DNA from: CAVIQK01 sp963644945 | GTDB taxonomy: Bacteria > Bacillota > Clostridia > Christensenellales > DTU072 | DNA: 64,000 nucleotides | NCBI GenBank assembly: GCA_963644945.1 | Contig: CAVIQK010000008.1 | Location: 9,738-73,737, forward strand | Reading direction: 5' to 3' | Part shown: piece after piece, positions 33,205 through 41,941 of the stretch | Position numbering within the stretch: position 1 is the first letter of the stretch | Layout of the letters: each line of letters starts with the position of its first letter | Program-made: the position numbers and the translations under genes | Notes under the pieces: generated by a model | What the model was told of the DNA's origin: nothing | The model's input: only the letters and a program-made list of their open reading frames with translations | Database searches by the model: none

Positions 33205-35763
33205 TTATTCGGCTTTCTTGTATTCGGATGTGAGATCGTTTTGGTGTGCTGATACATATTGAGCCCACTCTGCATCGTCGTAGTTGACATTCATGTATCT
33301 GATTCCGCCAAATCCCATAAAGGTGTTGTATTCATCACTGAATTGAGAGAACTTAGGACTTAAGAGCGATCCGTTGGATCCACCGATAAGCATTATGGAG
33401 TATGCTTTGGTGATGACTTGCTCTTCGAGAGCAGCAAGGATCTCAAGTCTTACTTCTGCAGGTACTTTGCCTGCATCAAAGTTGTATTTATATTCAGCAC
33501 CCTTAGATTCTGCTAAACCGTTGAGGCAGAAGTACCAGTTGTCAAGGCCCATTGTGATGGTCTGACCGGCGCCTTCATAATCTCCTGCGGGGAGTGTCAA
33601 TGTCAATTTGACAGCAGAAGTATCCCAGTAGGTGTGATAGTTGAGGGAGTCACCGGGATCGACAAATCCTCCTACGATGCTGAACGGGTTGAAGGGGTTG
33701 CCGGAGAATCCGTAACCAAAACCTATTTGAGTTGCACCCGATCTAAATGCTTCTGCCCATTGGCTACCTGCAGAGGCGTCAAAGACAAGTTCAATTTTGC
33801 CTTCGAGTCCGGTACCCTCACAAAGAGTATCAAGGACACCTTGCAAATATTCCACTCTGGCTCTTTGTCTTGCATTGTCCACCGAAGAACCATATACGAT
33901 GGTGATTTTTTTGGTTGCATCATATCCGTATTTTTCTGCATTGGTTGTCAATTCGGTATATGCTTGTTTGACAAGTTCTTTGGCTTTGGTGGGGTTGTAT
34001 CCGGTCAATGCTTCATAAGCATCTTCGAGATCTGCTCCGTTGATTTCTGCACCGTTGGACCATGTTCCGTCGGCACTCTTTGTGAAACCGTAAGCACGAA
34101 GAAGTCCTTCTTTTGCTTGGGTGGTGTAACGATATATTCCACCGTTTTCTACGTCATAGAAATATTGTGTATTCATCAGACCGTAGCAAGGAATTGCGGT
34201 ACCCGGCCAAACCTTTTCAACGACATCTTGTCTGTTGAGTGAAAGCGAGAAGGCTTGTCTAAATTCGTCGATAGCAAGAATTCCGTTGTTGTTTTTGCTC
34301 TTCTTCAAAGTATTGAGGTCACCGAAGAGTTGCATTCCGTAAGTACCGGTATCAGGTGTATATGTGAGGTACTTGGAATATTTGTAATCATTGAAGTGAT
34401 CGGTGTCAAGTGCGACGTCATCGGTTTCGCCTGCGAGGAACTTGAGCCATTGTGTTGATGTTTCTGCCACACATTCGCATGAGATTGCGGTGACATTGTA
34501 TTGGTTGGCGTACATATTGAGGCCATATCCGTACCAGTTTTCATTTTTGGTGAGTTTATAAGATTTACCGCTTTGGAAACTGGAAAGTTTGTAAGGTCCC
34601 CAACTTGCAGTGTTTTCTTGTAAAGTGTTGTATGTTGTGGTCCAGAGGGTAGATCCTGCGGAAGGAGCAACTTTACACGCTTCATATAGAGATTTCTTTA
34701 CGAGCGGGAGACTTGACATATAGTATGCGGCAAGGTAAGAAAGGCTGCCGTCTTCTTTCAAGAATTCGAAAGATTTGTCCATACATACTACGATAGAGTA
34801 ATCTCCGTCTTGATACATACCGACTTTGTCCCAAGTGGTACCATACGCTTCGTTGGCAACCTTGATTCCGAGCCAACTTGCATAAGAGGCGCCGACTTCG
34901 ACATAATCGGCATACCCACCTACACCGGGAGCGAAATAGTAATCCCATAATTCTTTTCCGGAGAAAGAGTCTACTGCTGCACCTGCTGCCCAAGCATCTG
35001 CGGTATCATAGACGGTTTCGTCGTTTATCGATACCCATTGGCTTATTTCGTTGCCGTCTTTATCTACGTAACCGGAAGCATTATAGAATTCATAAGCATC
35101 AATGTAGATGTCAGCGCCGGCTTCTACGGCTGCGGCGTTGGATTCATAACCATTGGCTTCAATCGTCGTATAGACACTTTCTGTCGTTGAATAGAAATAG
35201 TCATAAGAACCTTTGATCATCAAAGTGTCATAGAACGTATTGGCTCTGTAGTTGAGGAACAAAGGATTGAGTTGTTCTTGCATAGAGTAGACGAAATCTG
35301 CTGCTGTGATAGCGGTGCCGTCATCCCATTTGAGGTCTTTTCTCAAAGTGATCTTCCAAGCATAACCGCCTTCCTTTTTTTGCTCCTCTGTGTAGCCCCA
35401 TTTAGCGTCAACTTTAGAAGTGACGTCTTCCAATTCGGTGGCTGCGGAATAGTTGGTGGTATAACTTCCTTCTACAATCGCTTCGGTGTTGATTGTACCG
35501 TCTTTATTGTATTTGCCACCTTTCTTCTCGTCAAACTCATAGTCATACTCAAAGAACGATGATGCCAAATAACTCATTATTTGTGTATCATTGTTGTCTT
35601 GATACGTGAGTTCGTTCCAGTTGCTAGGCATTACAGCGGTAGTTGTGTTGTAAGTACCTTTCTTCAATCCTGCGTCCGGAATCGAACTGTCGCAAGCGGC
35701 AGTGGCTATAGCAGTAAGAAGAAGCACAACTATTACGAATAATGCAATTAGTTTCTTTTTCAT
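33205..35763 (-). CDS. oppA: oligopeptide-binding lipoprotein OppA, enlarged
   Basis: The 852-residue family 5 solute-binding lipoprotein has a signal peptide with lipobox ATAAC (Cys24). It carries the family features WKITLRKDLKWDDGTAITAADF and, near 520, an EFRQAFSLSLNRQDVV block, plus the C-terminal lobe. Typical OppA is 520-560 residues; the additional sequence lies mainly in an acidic, Ala/Tyr-rich stretch between the first-lobe motif and the hinge (about 190-330). The start at 35763 has a GGAGGTAAG site. Being first in the operon and followed by hairpins, it is probably made in excess over the membrane subunits, as usual for binding proteins. Substrate size may be unusual. Confidence 0.92.
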   Translation of the reverse strand: MKKKLIALFVIVVLLLTAIATAACDSSIPDAGLKKGTYNTTTAVMPSNWNELTYQDNNDTQIMSYLASSFFEYDYEFDEKKGGKYNKDGTINTEAIVEGSYTTNYSAATELEDVTSKVDAKWGYTEEQKKEGGYAWKITLRKDLKWDDGTAITAADFVYSMQEQLNPLFLNYRANTFYDTLMIKGSYDYFYSTTESVYTTIEANGYESNAAAVEAGADIYIDAYEFYNASGYVDKDGNEISQWVSINDETVYDTADAWAAGAAVDSFSGKELWDYYFAPGVGGYADYVEVGASYASWLGIKVANEAYGTTWDKVGMYQDGDYSIVVCMDKSFEFLKEDGSLSYLAAYYMSSLPLVKKSLYEACKVAPSAGSTLWTTTYNTLQENTASWGPYKLSSFQSGKSYKLTKNENWYGYGLNMYANQYNVTAISCECVAETSTQWLKFLAGETDDVALDTDHFNDYKYSKYLTYTPDTGTYGMQLFGDLNTLKKSKNNNGILAIDEFRQAFSLSLNRQDVVEKVWPGTAIPCYGLMNTQYFYDVENGGIYRYTTQAKEGLLRAYGFTKSADGTWSNGAEINGADLEDAYEALTGYNPTKAKELVKQAYTELTTNAEKYGYDATKKITIVYGSSVDNARQRARVEYLQGVLDTLCEGTGLEGKIELVFDASAGSQWAEAFRSGATQIGFGYGFSGNPFNPFSIVGGFVDPGDSLNYHTYWDTSAVKLTLTLPAGDYEGAGQTITMGLDNWYFCLNGLAESKGAEYKYNFDAGKVPAEVRLEILAALEEQVITKAYSIMLIGGSNGSLLSPKFSQFSDEYNTFMGFGGIRYMNVNYDDAEWAQYVSAHQNDLTSEYKKAE

Positions 35764-35800
35764 AAATCTTACCTCCAAGTAAATTTTTATAGGTTTTCTA

Positions 35801-35829
35801 TAATTTGGTATATAATACAACTTTGTCAA
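35801..35829 (-). promoter_or_regulatory. candidate promoter of the opp operon
   Basis: A consensus -35 TTGACA is read at 35824-35829. The -10 is weaker (AAATTA or AATTAT at 17-18 nt) in a very AT-rich segment. The stretch 35830-35978 upstream holds no gene; it is AT-rich with no clear structure. Confidence 0.5.
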
Positions 35830-35978
35830 CTTTGATGTAAAGCGATTTTAAGTTAATTTTAATATTTTTTTTCATACCATGCTTTTTTTATCGTCAAAAC
35901 AGTGATTATTGTGTTCAAAAAGGCGCTTTGTATTAAAAAAAGTAATATGAATAAATTTTGTATATGATATTTTTATAT

Positions 35979-36020
35979 AAAAATCCCCGACAGCATAGCG
36001 ATGAGCATACGTGTCGGGGA
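35979..36020 (-). terminator. strong terminator at the end of the secretion operon
   Basis: A 9-bp stem (TCCCCGACA / TGTCGGGGA, 35984-36020) with a 19-nt loop is followed on the minus strand by T5. It lies 34 nt after the stop of the 1698-residue protein gene. Confidence 0.9.
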
Positions 36021-36053
36021 ATAAAATCTATTATTTAACTACGATTTTTGTTT

Positions 36054-39000
36054 TTACTTTCTGGATGCGTTGTTTTCGAGTTGGCGTTTTTCGGCTTTGA
36101 CATCCTCTTTTTCCTTTTTCTTCGCCTCGGTTTTCTTGTGGTCGGCTTCGGGGACGGAGATTCTTTCCATCGAATCGTCAAGGTCACTGGACATCGATCT
36201 GTCTAGGTCGCTTGATAATGACGATGATCTGCTAAGGTCGGTTTCGGTATCTTTCTTGACGGTAAAGATCTTGTCGATGCCGTCTTTTAGAGGTTGGAAA
36301 TCGGGGTTATCTCTTCTTCCTGCCATTTCGTTGAACTGACGCTCATTGAGACCGGTCTTTTCTTTGGCGACTGCTTTGAATCTTGCGATAGCATTCTTTT
36401 CGGTCCTATATTTGCCGAGATAGTTGAAGAATTTTGACCAATTGCTTCTCTTTTGGTTGTACATGTGCATTGCACGATATGTTTGTGCGATTCTCATTTG
36501 CGCTTCTTCGGTCGTAGCATCACCCGAATTGAGTTGGGCGGTGGCGTTTTCTATCATTGAACGGAAGTCGTTGTAACCGAGTCCCGATTTCCATTGATCC
36601 GATGTGAAGTCAAAGGACGGGGAATTGGCTTGCATTTGGCGAAGTGCCTTTTCTTCTTCGGTCTTGGGAACATGTTTTTCGACAAAGGAGTTTCTCATGG
36701 CTTTCAACTCCGCTTGCGACATGCAACCGTGGAAGGGGCTTGAGGGATAACCGACAACACGCAAAGCATTTCTCATGATGGTGTCGAGGGTTTCTTCGGA
36801 GCCGACCATTTGTTCTACGGTGATCGTGGTGCCGTTCTTTGCGCACTCTTTATTGATTGAATGTAATATATCCGTATATAGATCAATAAATAGCATTCTG
36901 TATTGTTTTTCGAACACTAATTTGTTGACACGTTCGCCGGTTTTGTCGGTGTTGTCGAACATGAAATCACGTACAACGTCGTCAAGTTCTTTTCTGTCGA
37001 TCTTTACGCCATACTTATATGCAAGTCTTTCGTTGGGGCTCATTTCGTCGTCTTCGTATTCGTAAGGCTCGCTTTCAAAATATTTCTCGACATATTCGGT
37101 TTCGCCACTTTCTACACTCATTCCGCCAAAATAAACTTGGAGAGTGTCGAGTTCGCCTCTGGTTGCCAAAGAGTAGGATGAACCGGGGTTGCGAGAAGGC
37201 ATAGAATATTTGCCGTTCTTGTATGTCCTGAAATCAATGGCTTTGGCATTGTCGAGGGCTATTTCGAATTCCTTGCGGTCAACATCTTCCATAGCATCTC
37301 CGTCAAATACGAAGTCATTATATACAGGGTGTCCGTCTTCGGATGCATCTAGGCTGTGTTCGGGCTCGATAAAATCTTCCTTTTCTGACATGCCCATAGG
37401 CTTGACGTCGGTATTTATGATTTCTTCGACTTTCTTTACTTGTTGTTTTTTGACTTGCGGATCTCTTTCCTTTTCGAGTCCTTTTTCGATTTCAAAGACG
37501 TTGTTCATTTGGTTGACGAACGCTTCGATATCTTCGTCGATAGGTGTGGCGATACCTGATTTCTTGTCGATTTCTTCTTCGGATACCGCACCGATTTCGA
37601 TTGCCGCTTGTTTTAGGTCTTTTGCGAACTTATACATTTCTTCTCTAAGTTCTTCGACATCTATTCTAAATAGAGGATTTTCTATCAAGTTTCTAGCCAA
37701 AACATTGACACGATCGTAGAACTCTATAAGGGATGCGGTCGCAACGAGTTTGCCTTCTTCGGTAAGATTGCCGAATTCGTCCTTGTATTTTTCTGCGCCT
37801 CTTACGCATTCGAGGTTTTTGTATTGTTCCATCGGGACGTTCTTCCAACGGGAGAATGTGAATTCTATGTTGCCGATGGTTGTGCCGATTTGGTTTTCGG
37901 TCATCTTGGCAAAGAAGCCGTCATAGTGACGAGTTTCCCAAGTGGGAACACCGATTTTAATCGTGTTGACCATTTGCTCGGTGCTCATTGCTCCGTAATT
38001 GTCGACTTCCTTTTCTTCATGGCCGTAGAGTTTTAGTGCGCCTTTCATGCATCTTTCTACCATGCCGGTTGCATAAGCGAAAGGAACTTTATCTTTATAA
38101 TGGTTGGTTGCGGCGGTGCCTTTCAAACCGTCCATTGCGGTGGCAAAGATCTCTTTCCAAAGAGCATTGTAGGCTTTTTTGTCAATTCTCTTTTGTGAGA
38201 ATACCGCTTCAAACTTGTCAAATAGTTCGTTGGCGCTAATATCGCATTTTGTGAAGGATACGATTTCGCCGAGTTGTTGACGGATGACGTTGGCTCTATT
38301 CAACTTGAATAGTTTTGTTTGTTCGGCTTTGTCTCTTTCGGCTCTTGCATTGTCGTCAAGGTCAAATACTTCGGTGTCGAAAACATCGCCTAGACCGAAG
38401 AAGTCTTGTTCTTCTGTCGCCGATTCTTGATAATATTTGTCGGTTTCTGCCTTTCTTTCCTTGGCTGCCGCTGCTGCAAGGTCTGCTTGATATTGACGGA
38501 CACTTTCGTCACAAGCCGCTTGAATATTTGTTCTTACTGCATCTAGACGTGCAACGGGGTTGTCGTAGTATGCGGAGAGTTTTCTTATATATTCGGGATC
38601 GTCGGTTGCGTTGCCTTGTGAGACGTCTATTGTGTCGAGGGCTACACTAAGTTGTCCGTTGTCGCCTTTTGTTATGTGAGCGAATTGGACTACACCAGTT
38701 TGGTTGATAAGAGCATGCAAGAGTTCTTTTGCCGCAGTATATTGGCTATATTTTTTGCCGTTGGCGGTGATTTTGTCGTATATGGATACTCCGTCCACGA
38801 ACACAAGGCGCATGGTGTCTTCGAAACTTGAATTTTCAAAGTGATAACTTCTCAAAATGTAAGAATCTTGGTAATCGGGAGAATATATCGTATTGATGAG
38901 TCCGAGAGTTAGATAATCGGATTCGTCGGTAAATTTGGGATCGTTCATCGCAACGCCTTTTAGTGCCAAAGCGCTTGCAGGAAGGTCTACTTTTAATGTA

Positions 39001-41150
39001 GAAACACTGTCGATCTCTTGTTGGGTTTTGGATTTTTCTCTCTTGAAGTTGACATATTTTTGAGCAATATCTCTATAACTCTTTTTGCCTACTTCGCCCT
39101 TGTACTCTTCGAGGTCGTCGAGAAGTTCGTCTTCACCTTTTTCTTTATCGTTTCTTGTTCTGCTTATTGCGAGTTTGTCGGCATAATATCCGCTACCCAT
39201 TGTTATGCCCATCATGTCTTCGAGAGCGCCCATGAATTCTGTCGAAGTGACGAAATAGTGTGCTTCGAAGGTCGAGAATTTTAGTCTATCGGCAGGGGTG
39301 GGGTAACGTTGTTCGAAATACCATTTGTTTTCGTTGAGTTTGACGGTCATTGTTTGTTGGAATCTCGAATAAGCCAACGCTCTGACAAGGTCTTCGACCG
39401 TTTCTAATTTTTGCGGAGGGGTGTAGGACTCCAAGAAATCATAGATTTTGTCAAGATAAATCTTTATTGCATCGTGATCGTCCTCGGAAAAAGCCTTGAT
39501 CATCTTCTCGTTTTCTTGTGTGAATTCTTTTTCGTCCAAATTCTTGTCGCCCATTTTGAGAGTGCCGGCAAGTTTTAGGAGTACCGCCATATCCATAAGA
39601 TCTCTTGCGTCAAAGGTAGTGTTTTTGACATTTAGGGTACCGGAATTTACAACTCTTGTTTTGGTATTTTCATAACTTTTTCTGGCTTGGTCAATGGTGA
39701 AGAATGCCATGTTTAGATTTTTCTTTTCAAATGTAAATGCAAACTTCGGCAAAGTTCTTCTTCTGATCTCTTTGGGATCGCCTTCTACGGGAAGTCCCAT
39801 CTCCAAACGTTTTTCGTTAAGTTTTTTGTTTTGTTCGTCAAGTGCTTCGGTCTTGTAGCGCTCAATGAGAGATTCTTGTGTCCTTCTCTTGGCTGCTTCA
39901 AGCATTTCGGTCAAATATTTTTGTTGGGTTGCAAACAACACTCTTCTTGCATCTTGATCGTTTTCGAGATTGGAGATTTTCTCGACATATTCGGCTTTGT
40001 CGTTGCCGTTTCTTACATCGACAACGTCCATTTTATATTCAAATCTGCCGTCTATTTCGGCTACTTGAACAAAGGATACGACACCTGTTTGGTTGGCAAG
40101 GGCATCCAAAATAATGGCGGGACCTTCTACAGGGCTGTTTTTGTCTTTCATCAAATCATAGACGCTTACTCCGTCAATGAATACAAGACGATAAGTGTTG
40201 CCCTTTTCGCCTGCCATATATTTAGAAAGTAATCCGCCACCGGTTTGGGTTGCGCCTTGTATAAGTTGGATACCGCATTCGGCTTCGGAGAGCATACTGC
40301 CTGCTTTGCGAGATACATCTCCCGACAAAGTCTTGTTGACGATGCCGTCCAAAATTTGTTTGGGATCGAGGTCTGTTCCTTTCAAATTGTTTATCCATTC
40401 GGGGACAACCATTTTCTTGACGGATGCTTCGCCTTTTTCGGAAATGGCTTCTAGATCGATAGCATCGAGCAATGCTCCGGCAAGGGCTAGTTGCATGCCG
40501 ACGCCTTCTCTGGTCGCTTCGATGCCCTCGGCACCCTTTTCTCTAACAAATTTGTCCATTTCGGTACCGTTGTCCAAAACATCGACAGAATTGGTATCCA
40601 TAGTCAAGAGATAATCGTTGAGCGGATATGTGTCGGACATGGAGTGCAACATGACTTTGATTTCCATCGATTGGAGTTTCATGAGTCCGTCGAGTCCTTG
40701 ATAACGGCTTCTGACATATTCCGGATATTCTCTGAGTTTTGTGACTGCCAAAGATTGTTGCGCACGATGAACTAGTCTTGTTCTGATAGATTCGTCAACG
40801 GTGTTGACATTTTCTACCGGTTGGTAATTTTCGGCAAATCTTGTCCAACGATCGAGATAATCGAAGATCTTTTCTCTGTCGTCTTCGGCAAATGCTTTGT
40901 ATACTTCTCCTACAGTCCTTGCGAATTCTTCATCGGATAGTTCTCCGCCGCCGGTTCCGTCGAATTTATGTTCGTATCTCAAAAATAATGTAAGGTCAGC
41001 CAAATCTCTTATGTCGAGATGTCTGTCTTTTATTATTTGCTCTTCGGCTTTGTATTGTTGTTTTACTTCGTTAAAAAGAGCCGATGTCGCGCTGATTTTT
41101 CTTGCGGCATCCATGACCGCTTCTTTTTCCATAGTTACAACGAATTTCAT
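36054..41150 (-). CDS. giant cytoplasmic protein of the secretion operon, internally duplicated, tail-tagged
   Basis: I do not recognise a family for this 1698-residue protein. It has no signal peptide or membrane segment and is mostly helical and highly charged. Two related halves lie about 460 residues apart: RLVFIDGVSVYD (321-332) and NQTGVV (353-358) recur as RLVFVDGVSIYD (781-792) and NQTGVV (816-821), and DLADLTLFL (49-57) corresponds to DLMDMAVLL (517-525). The region 900-1640 appears unique. A Ser/Asp-rich linker (1638-1662) leads to a basic tail with SVPEADHKK (1665-1673), shared with the 61-residue protein encoded just upstream. The ATG at 41150 follows AAGGAG. It could be a secreted substrate or a cytoplasmic scaffold of the type IV machine; both are inference. 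Confidence 0.75.
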   Translation of the reverse strand: MKFVVTMEKEAVMDAARKISATSALFNEVKQQYKAEEQIIKDRHLDIRDLADLTLFLRYEHKFDGTGGGELSDEEFARTVGEVYKAFAEDDREKIFDYLDRWTRFAENYQPVENVNTVDESIRTRLVHRAQQSLAVTKLREYPEYVRSRYQGLDGLMKLQSMEIKVMLHSMSDTYPLNDYLLTMDTNSVDVLDNGTEMDKFVREKGAEGIEATREGVGMQLALAGALLDAIDLEAISEKGEASVKKMVVPEWINNLKGTDLDPKQILDGIVNKTLSGDVSRKAGSMLSEAECGIQLIQGATQTGGGLLSKYMAGEKGNTYRLVFIDGVSVYDLMKDKNSPVEGPAIILDALANQTGVVSFVQVAEIDGRFEYKMDVVDVRNGNDKAEYVEKISNLENDQDARRVLFATQQKYLTEMLEAAKRRTQESLIERYKTEALDEQNKKLNEKRLEMGLPVEGDPKEIRRRTLPKFAFTFEKKNLNMAFFTIDQARKSYENTKTRVVNSGTLNVKNTTFDARDLMDMAVLLKLAGTLKMGDKNLDEKEFTQENEKMIKAFSEDDHDAIKIYLDKIYDFLESYTPPQKLETVEDLVRALAYSRFQQTMTVKLNENKWYFEQRYPTPADRLKFSTFEAHYFVTSTEFMGALEDMMGITMGSGYYADKLAISRTRNDKEKGEDELLDDLEEYKGEVGKKSYRDIAQKYVNFKREKSKTQQEIDSVSTLKVDLPASALALKGVAMNDPKFTDESDYLTLGLINTIYSPDYQDSYILRSYHFENSSFEDTMRLVFVDGVSIYDKITANGKKYSQYTAAKELLHALINQTGVVQFAHITKGDNGQLSVALDTIDVSQGNATDDPEYIRKLSAYYDNPVARLDAVRTNIQAACDESVRQYQADLAAAAAKERKAETDKYYQESATEEQDFFGLGDVFDTEVFDLDDNARAERDKAEQTKLFKLNRANVIRQQLGEIVSFTKCDISANELFDKFEAVFSQKRIDKKAYNALWKEIFATAMDGLKGTAATNHYKDKVPFAYATGMVERCMKGALKLYGHEEKEVDNYGAMSTEQMVNTIKIGVPTWETRHYDGFFAKMTENQIGTTIGNIEFTFSRWKNVPMEQYKNLECVRGAEKYKDEFGNLTEEGKLVATASLIEFYDRVNVLARNLIENPLFRIDVEELREEMYKFAKDLKQAAIEIGAVSEEEIDKKSGIATPIDEDIEAFVNQMNNVFEIEKGLEKERDPQVKKQQVKKVEEIINTDVKPMGMSEKEDFIEPEHSLDASEDGHPVYNDFVFDGDAMEDVDRKEFEIALDNAKAIDFRTYKNGKYSMPSRNPGSSYSLATRGELDTLQVYFGGMSVESGETEYVEKYFESEPYEYEDDEMSPNERLAYKYGVKIDRKELDDVVRDFMFDNTDKTGERVNKLVFEKQYRMLFIDLYTDILHSINKECAKNGTTITVEQMVGSEETLDTIMRNALRVVGYPSSPFHGCMSQAELKAMRNSFVEKHVPKTEEEKALRQMQANSPSFDFTSDQWKSGLGYNDFRSMIENATAQLNSGDATTEEAQMRIAQTYRAMHMYNQKRSNWSKFFNYLGKYRTEKNAIARFKAVAKEKTGLNERQFNEMAGRRDNPDFQPLKDGIDKIFTVKKDTETDLSRSSSLSSDLDRSMSSDLDDSMERISVPEADHKKTEAKKKEKEDVKAEKRQLENNASRK

Positions 41151-41202
41151 GATTTTTTCTCCTTGTTTATTGATTTTGGGTGTTGTAAGTTTTTTCTATT
41201 TA

Positions 41203-41233
41203 TTAAGACACGTTTCTTTTTCAAAAAGGTGCC
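41203..41233 (-). promoter_or_regulatory. candidate ECF-sigma promoter before the 1698-residue gene
   Basis: In the 89-nt gap, GGCACCTT (41226-41233, minus strand) is 17 nt from TCTTAA (41203-41208). This resembles the GGAACTT / TCTAA pattern of ECF promoters and not the -35/-10 elements found elsewhere in the window. A GAAACGTGTC string overlaps the same area. The ECF-type sigma gene ends about 270 nt upstream. Confidence 0.35.
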
Positions 41234-41239
41234 AAAATT

Positions 41240-41425
41240 TTATTTTTTCAAATTTACCGTTCTTTCTCTCTCTTTCTTTGGCTCCGAACTTTTTATGCTA
41301 GATTTATGCGATGCTTCGGGAACGGAAAATTTTTCTCTGTCGTCCATATCTAAAATTTTGCCCATGACAATTTCGAATCGATTGTCTATGTCTAGCGAAT
41401 TGATGGCATTTTCTAAACTATTCAT
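41240..41425 (-). CDS. 61-residue protein sharing its C-terminal tail with the giant protein
   Basis: This small gene is well supported: its ATG at 41425 lies 9 nt after a full AGGAGG site and overlaps the end of the sigma gene by 8 nt. The first 30 residues are a plain acidic helix; the rest, from DMDDREKFSVPEASHK onward (about 27-61), parallels the last 35-40 residues of the 1698-residue protein (DLDDSMERISVPEADHK), with a Lys/Glu/Arg-rich end. There is no membrane segment. It might be a small cargo, a chaperone-like adaptor carrying the tail, or an anti-sigma-like partner by position. The shared tail favours a targeting role. Confidence 0.7.
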   Translation of the reverse strand: MNSLENAINSLDIDNRFEIVMGKILDMDDREKFSVPEASHKSSIKSSEPKKERERTVNLKK

Positions 41426-41939
41426 CGTAAAATCCTCCTAGTTGAGATTTTAGTTTTTTGACAAGTCTTCTATACTTGCTCTTTACGGTGTTTACCGACG
41501 AGCCTTCTTTTTCGGCAATTTCCGCAAGCGAATATCCTTCTAATATATGTTTTGATAAAAGTTCGAATTCTTCTGCGCTTGTGAGTTTTTTTATTTCGGC
41601 TATAATCTCACTGCCTTCGTCAAAACAATATGTTCCGCAAATATTTTCGTCAAGTTCTTCGGTGGGTTTTCGGTCTCTCAGTCTATTGAGTGCCAAATTC
41701 CTTGCAGATCTCGTCAAATAATATTTTATGTTTTTTATGTCCGTCGTCCCTAGTCTGTTGTAAAAATTCACAAAGACGTCATCGGAGATTTCGTCCGTAT
41801 CGCTTTTGTCCCCTAGATACCTATAAGCACAAAACCATACGAGTTTGAAGTATGTGTCGTATATTTCTCTGAATAAGGACAGTTTTGCTTCTTGCGTCCC
41901 GTTTTTTGTAAAGTTTTCAACAGTCGCTTCGAGTGTCAT
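41418..41939 (-). CDS. ECF-type RNA polymerase sigma factor
   Basis: The 173-residue protein has a sigma region 2 (about 24-92; YFKLVWFCAYRYLGD, then DDVFVNFY and RNLALNRLRDRK) and a region 4 helix-turn-helix (about 118-168; YSLAEIAEKEGSSVNTVKSK). No region 3 or 1.1 is present, so it is ECF-class. It starts 2 nt after the virB4-like stop. No membrane anti-sigma gene follows; the next gene encodes only 61 soluble residues. Its presence inside the secretion operon suggests that it turns on the operon or its cargo gene under a particular signal. Confidence 0.88.
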   Translation of the reverse strand: MTLEATVENFTKNGTQEAKLSLFREIYDTYFKLVWFCAYRYLGDKSDTDEISDDVFVNFYNRLGTTDIKNIKYYLTRSARNLALNRLRDRKPTEELDENICGTYCFDEGSEIIAEIKKLTSAEEFELLSKHILEGYSLAEIAEKEGSSVNTVKSKYRRLVKKLKSQLGGFYDE

Positions 41940-41941
41940 TT

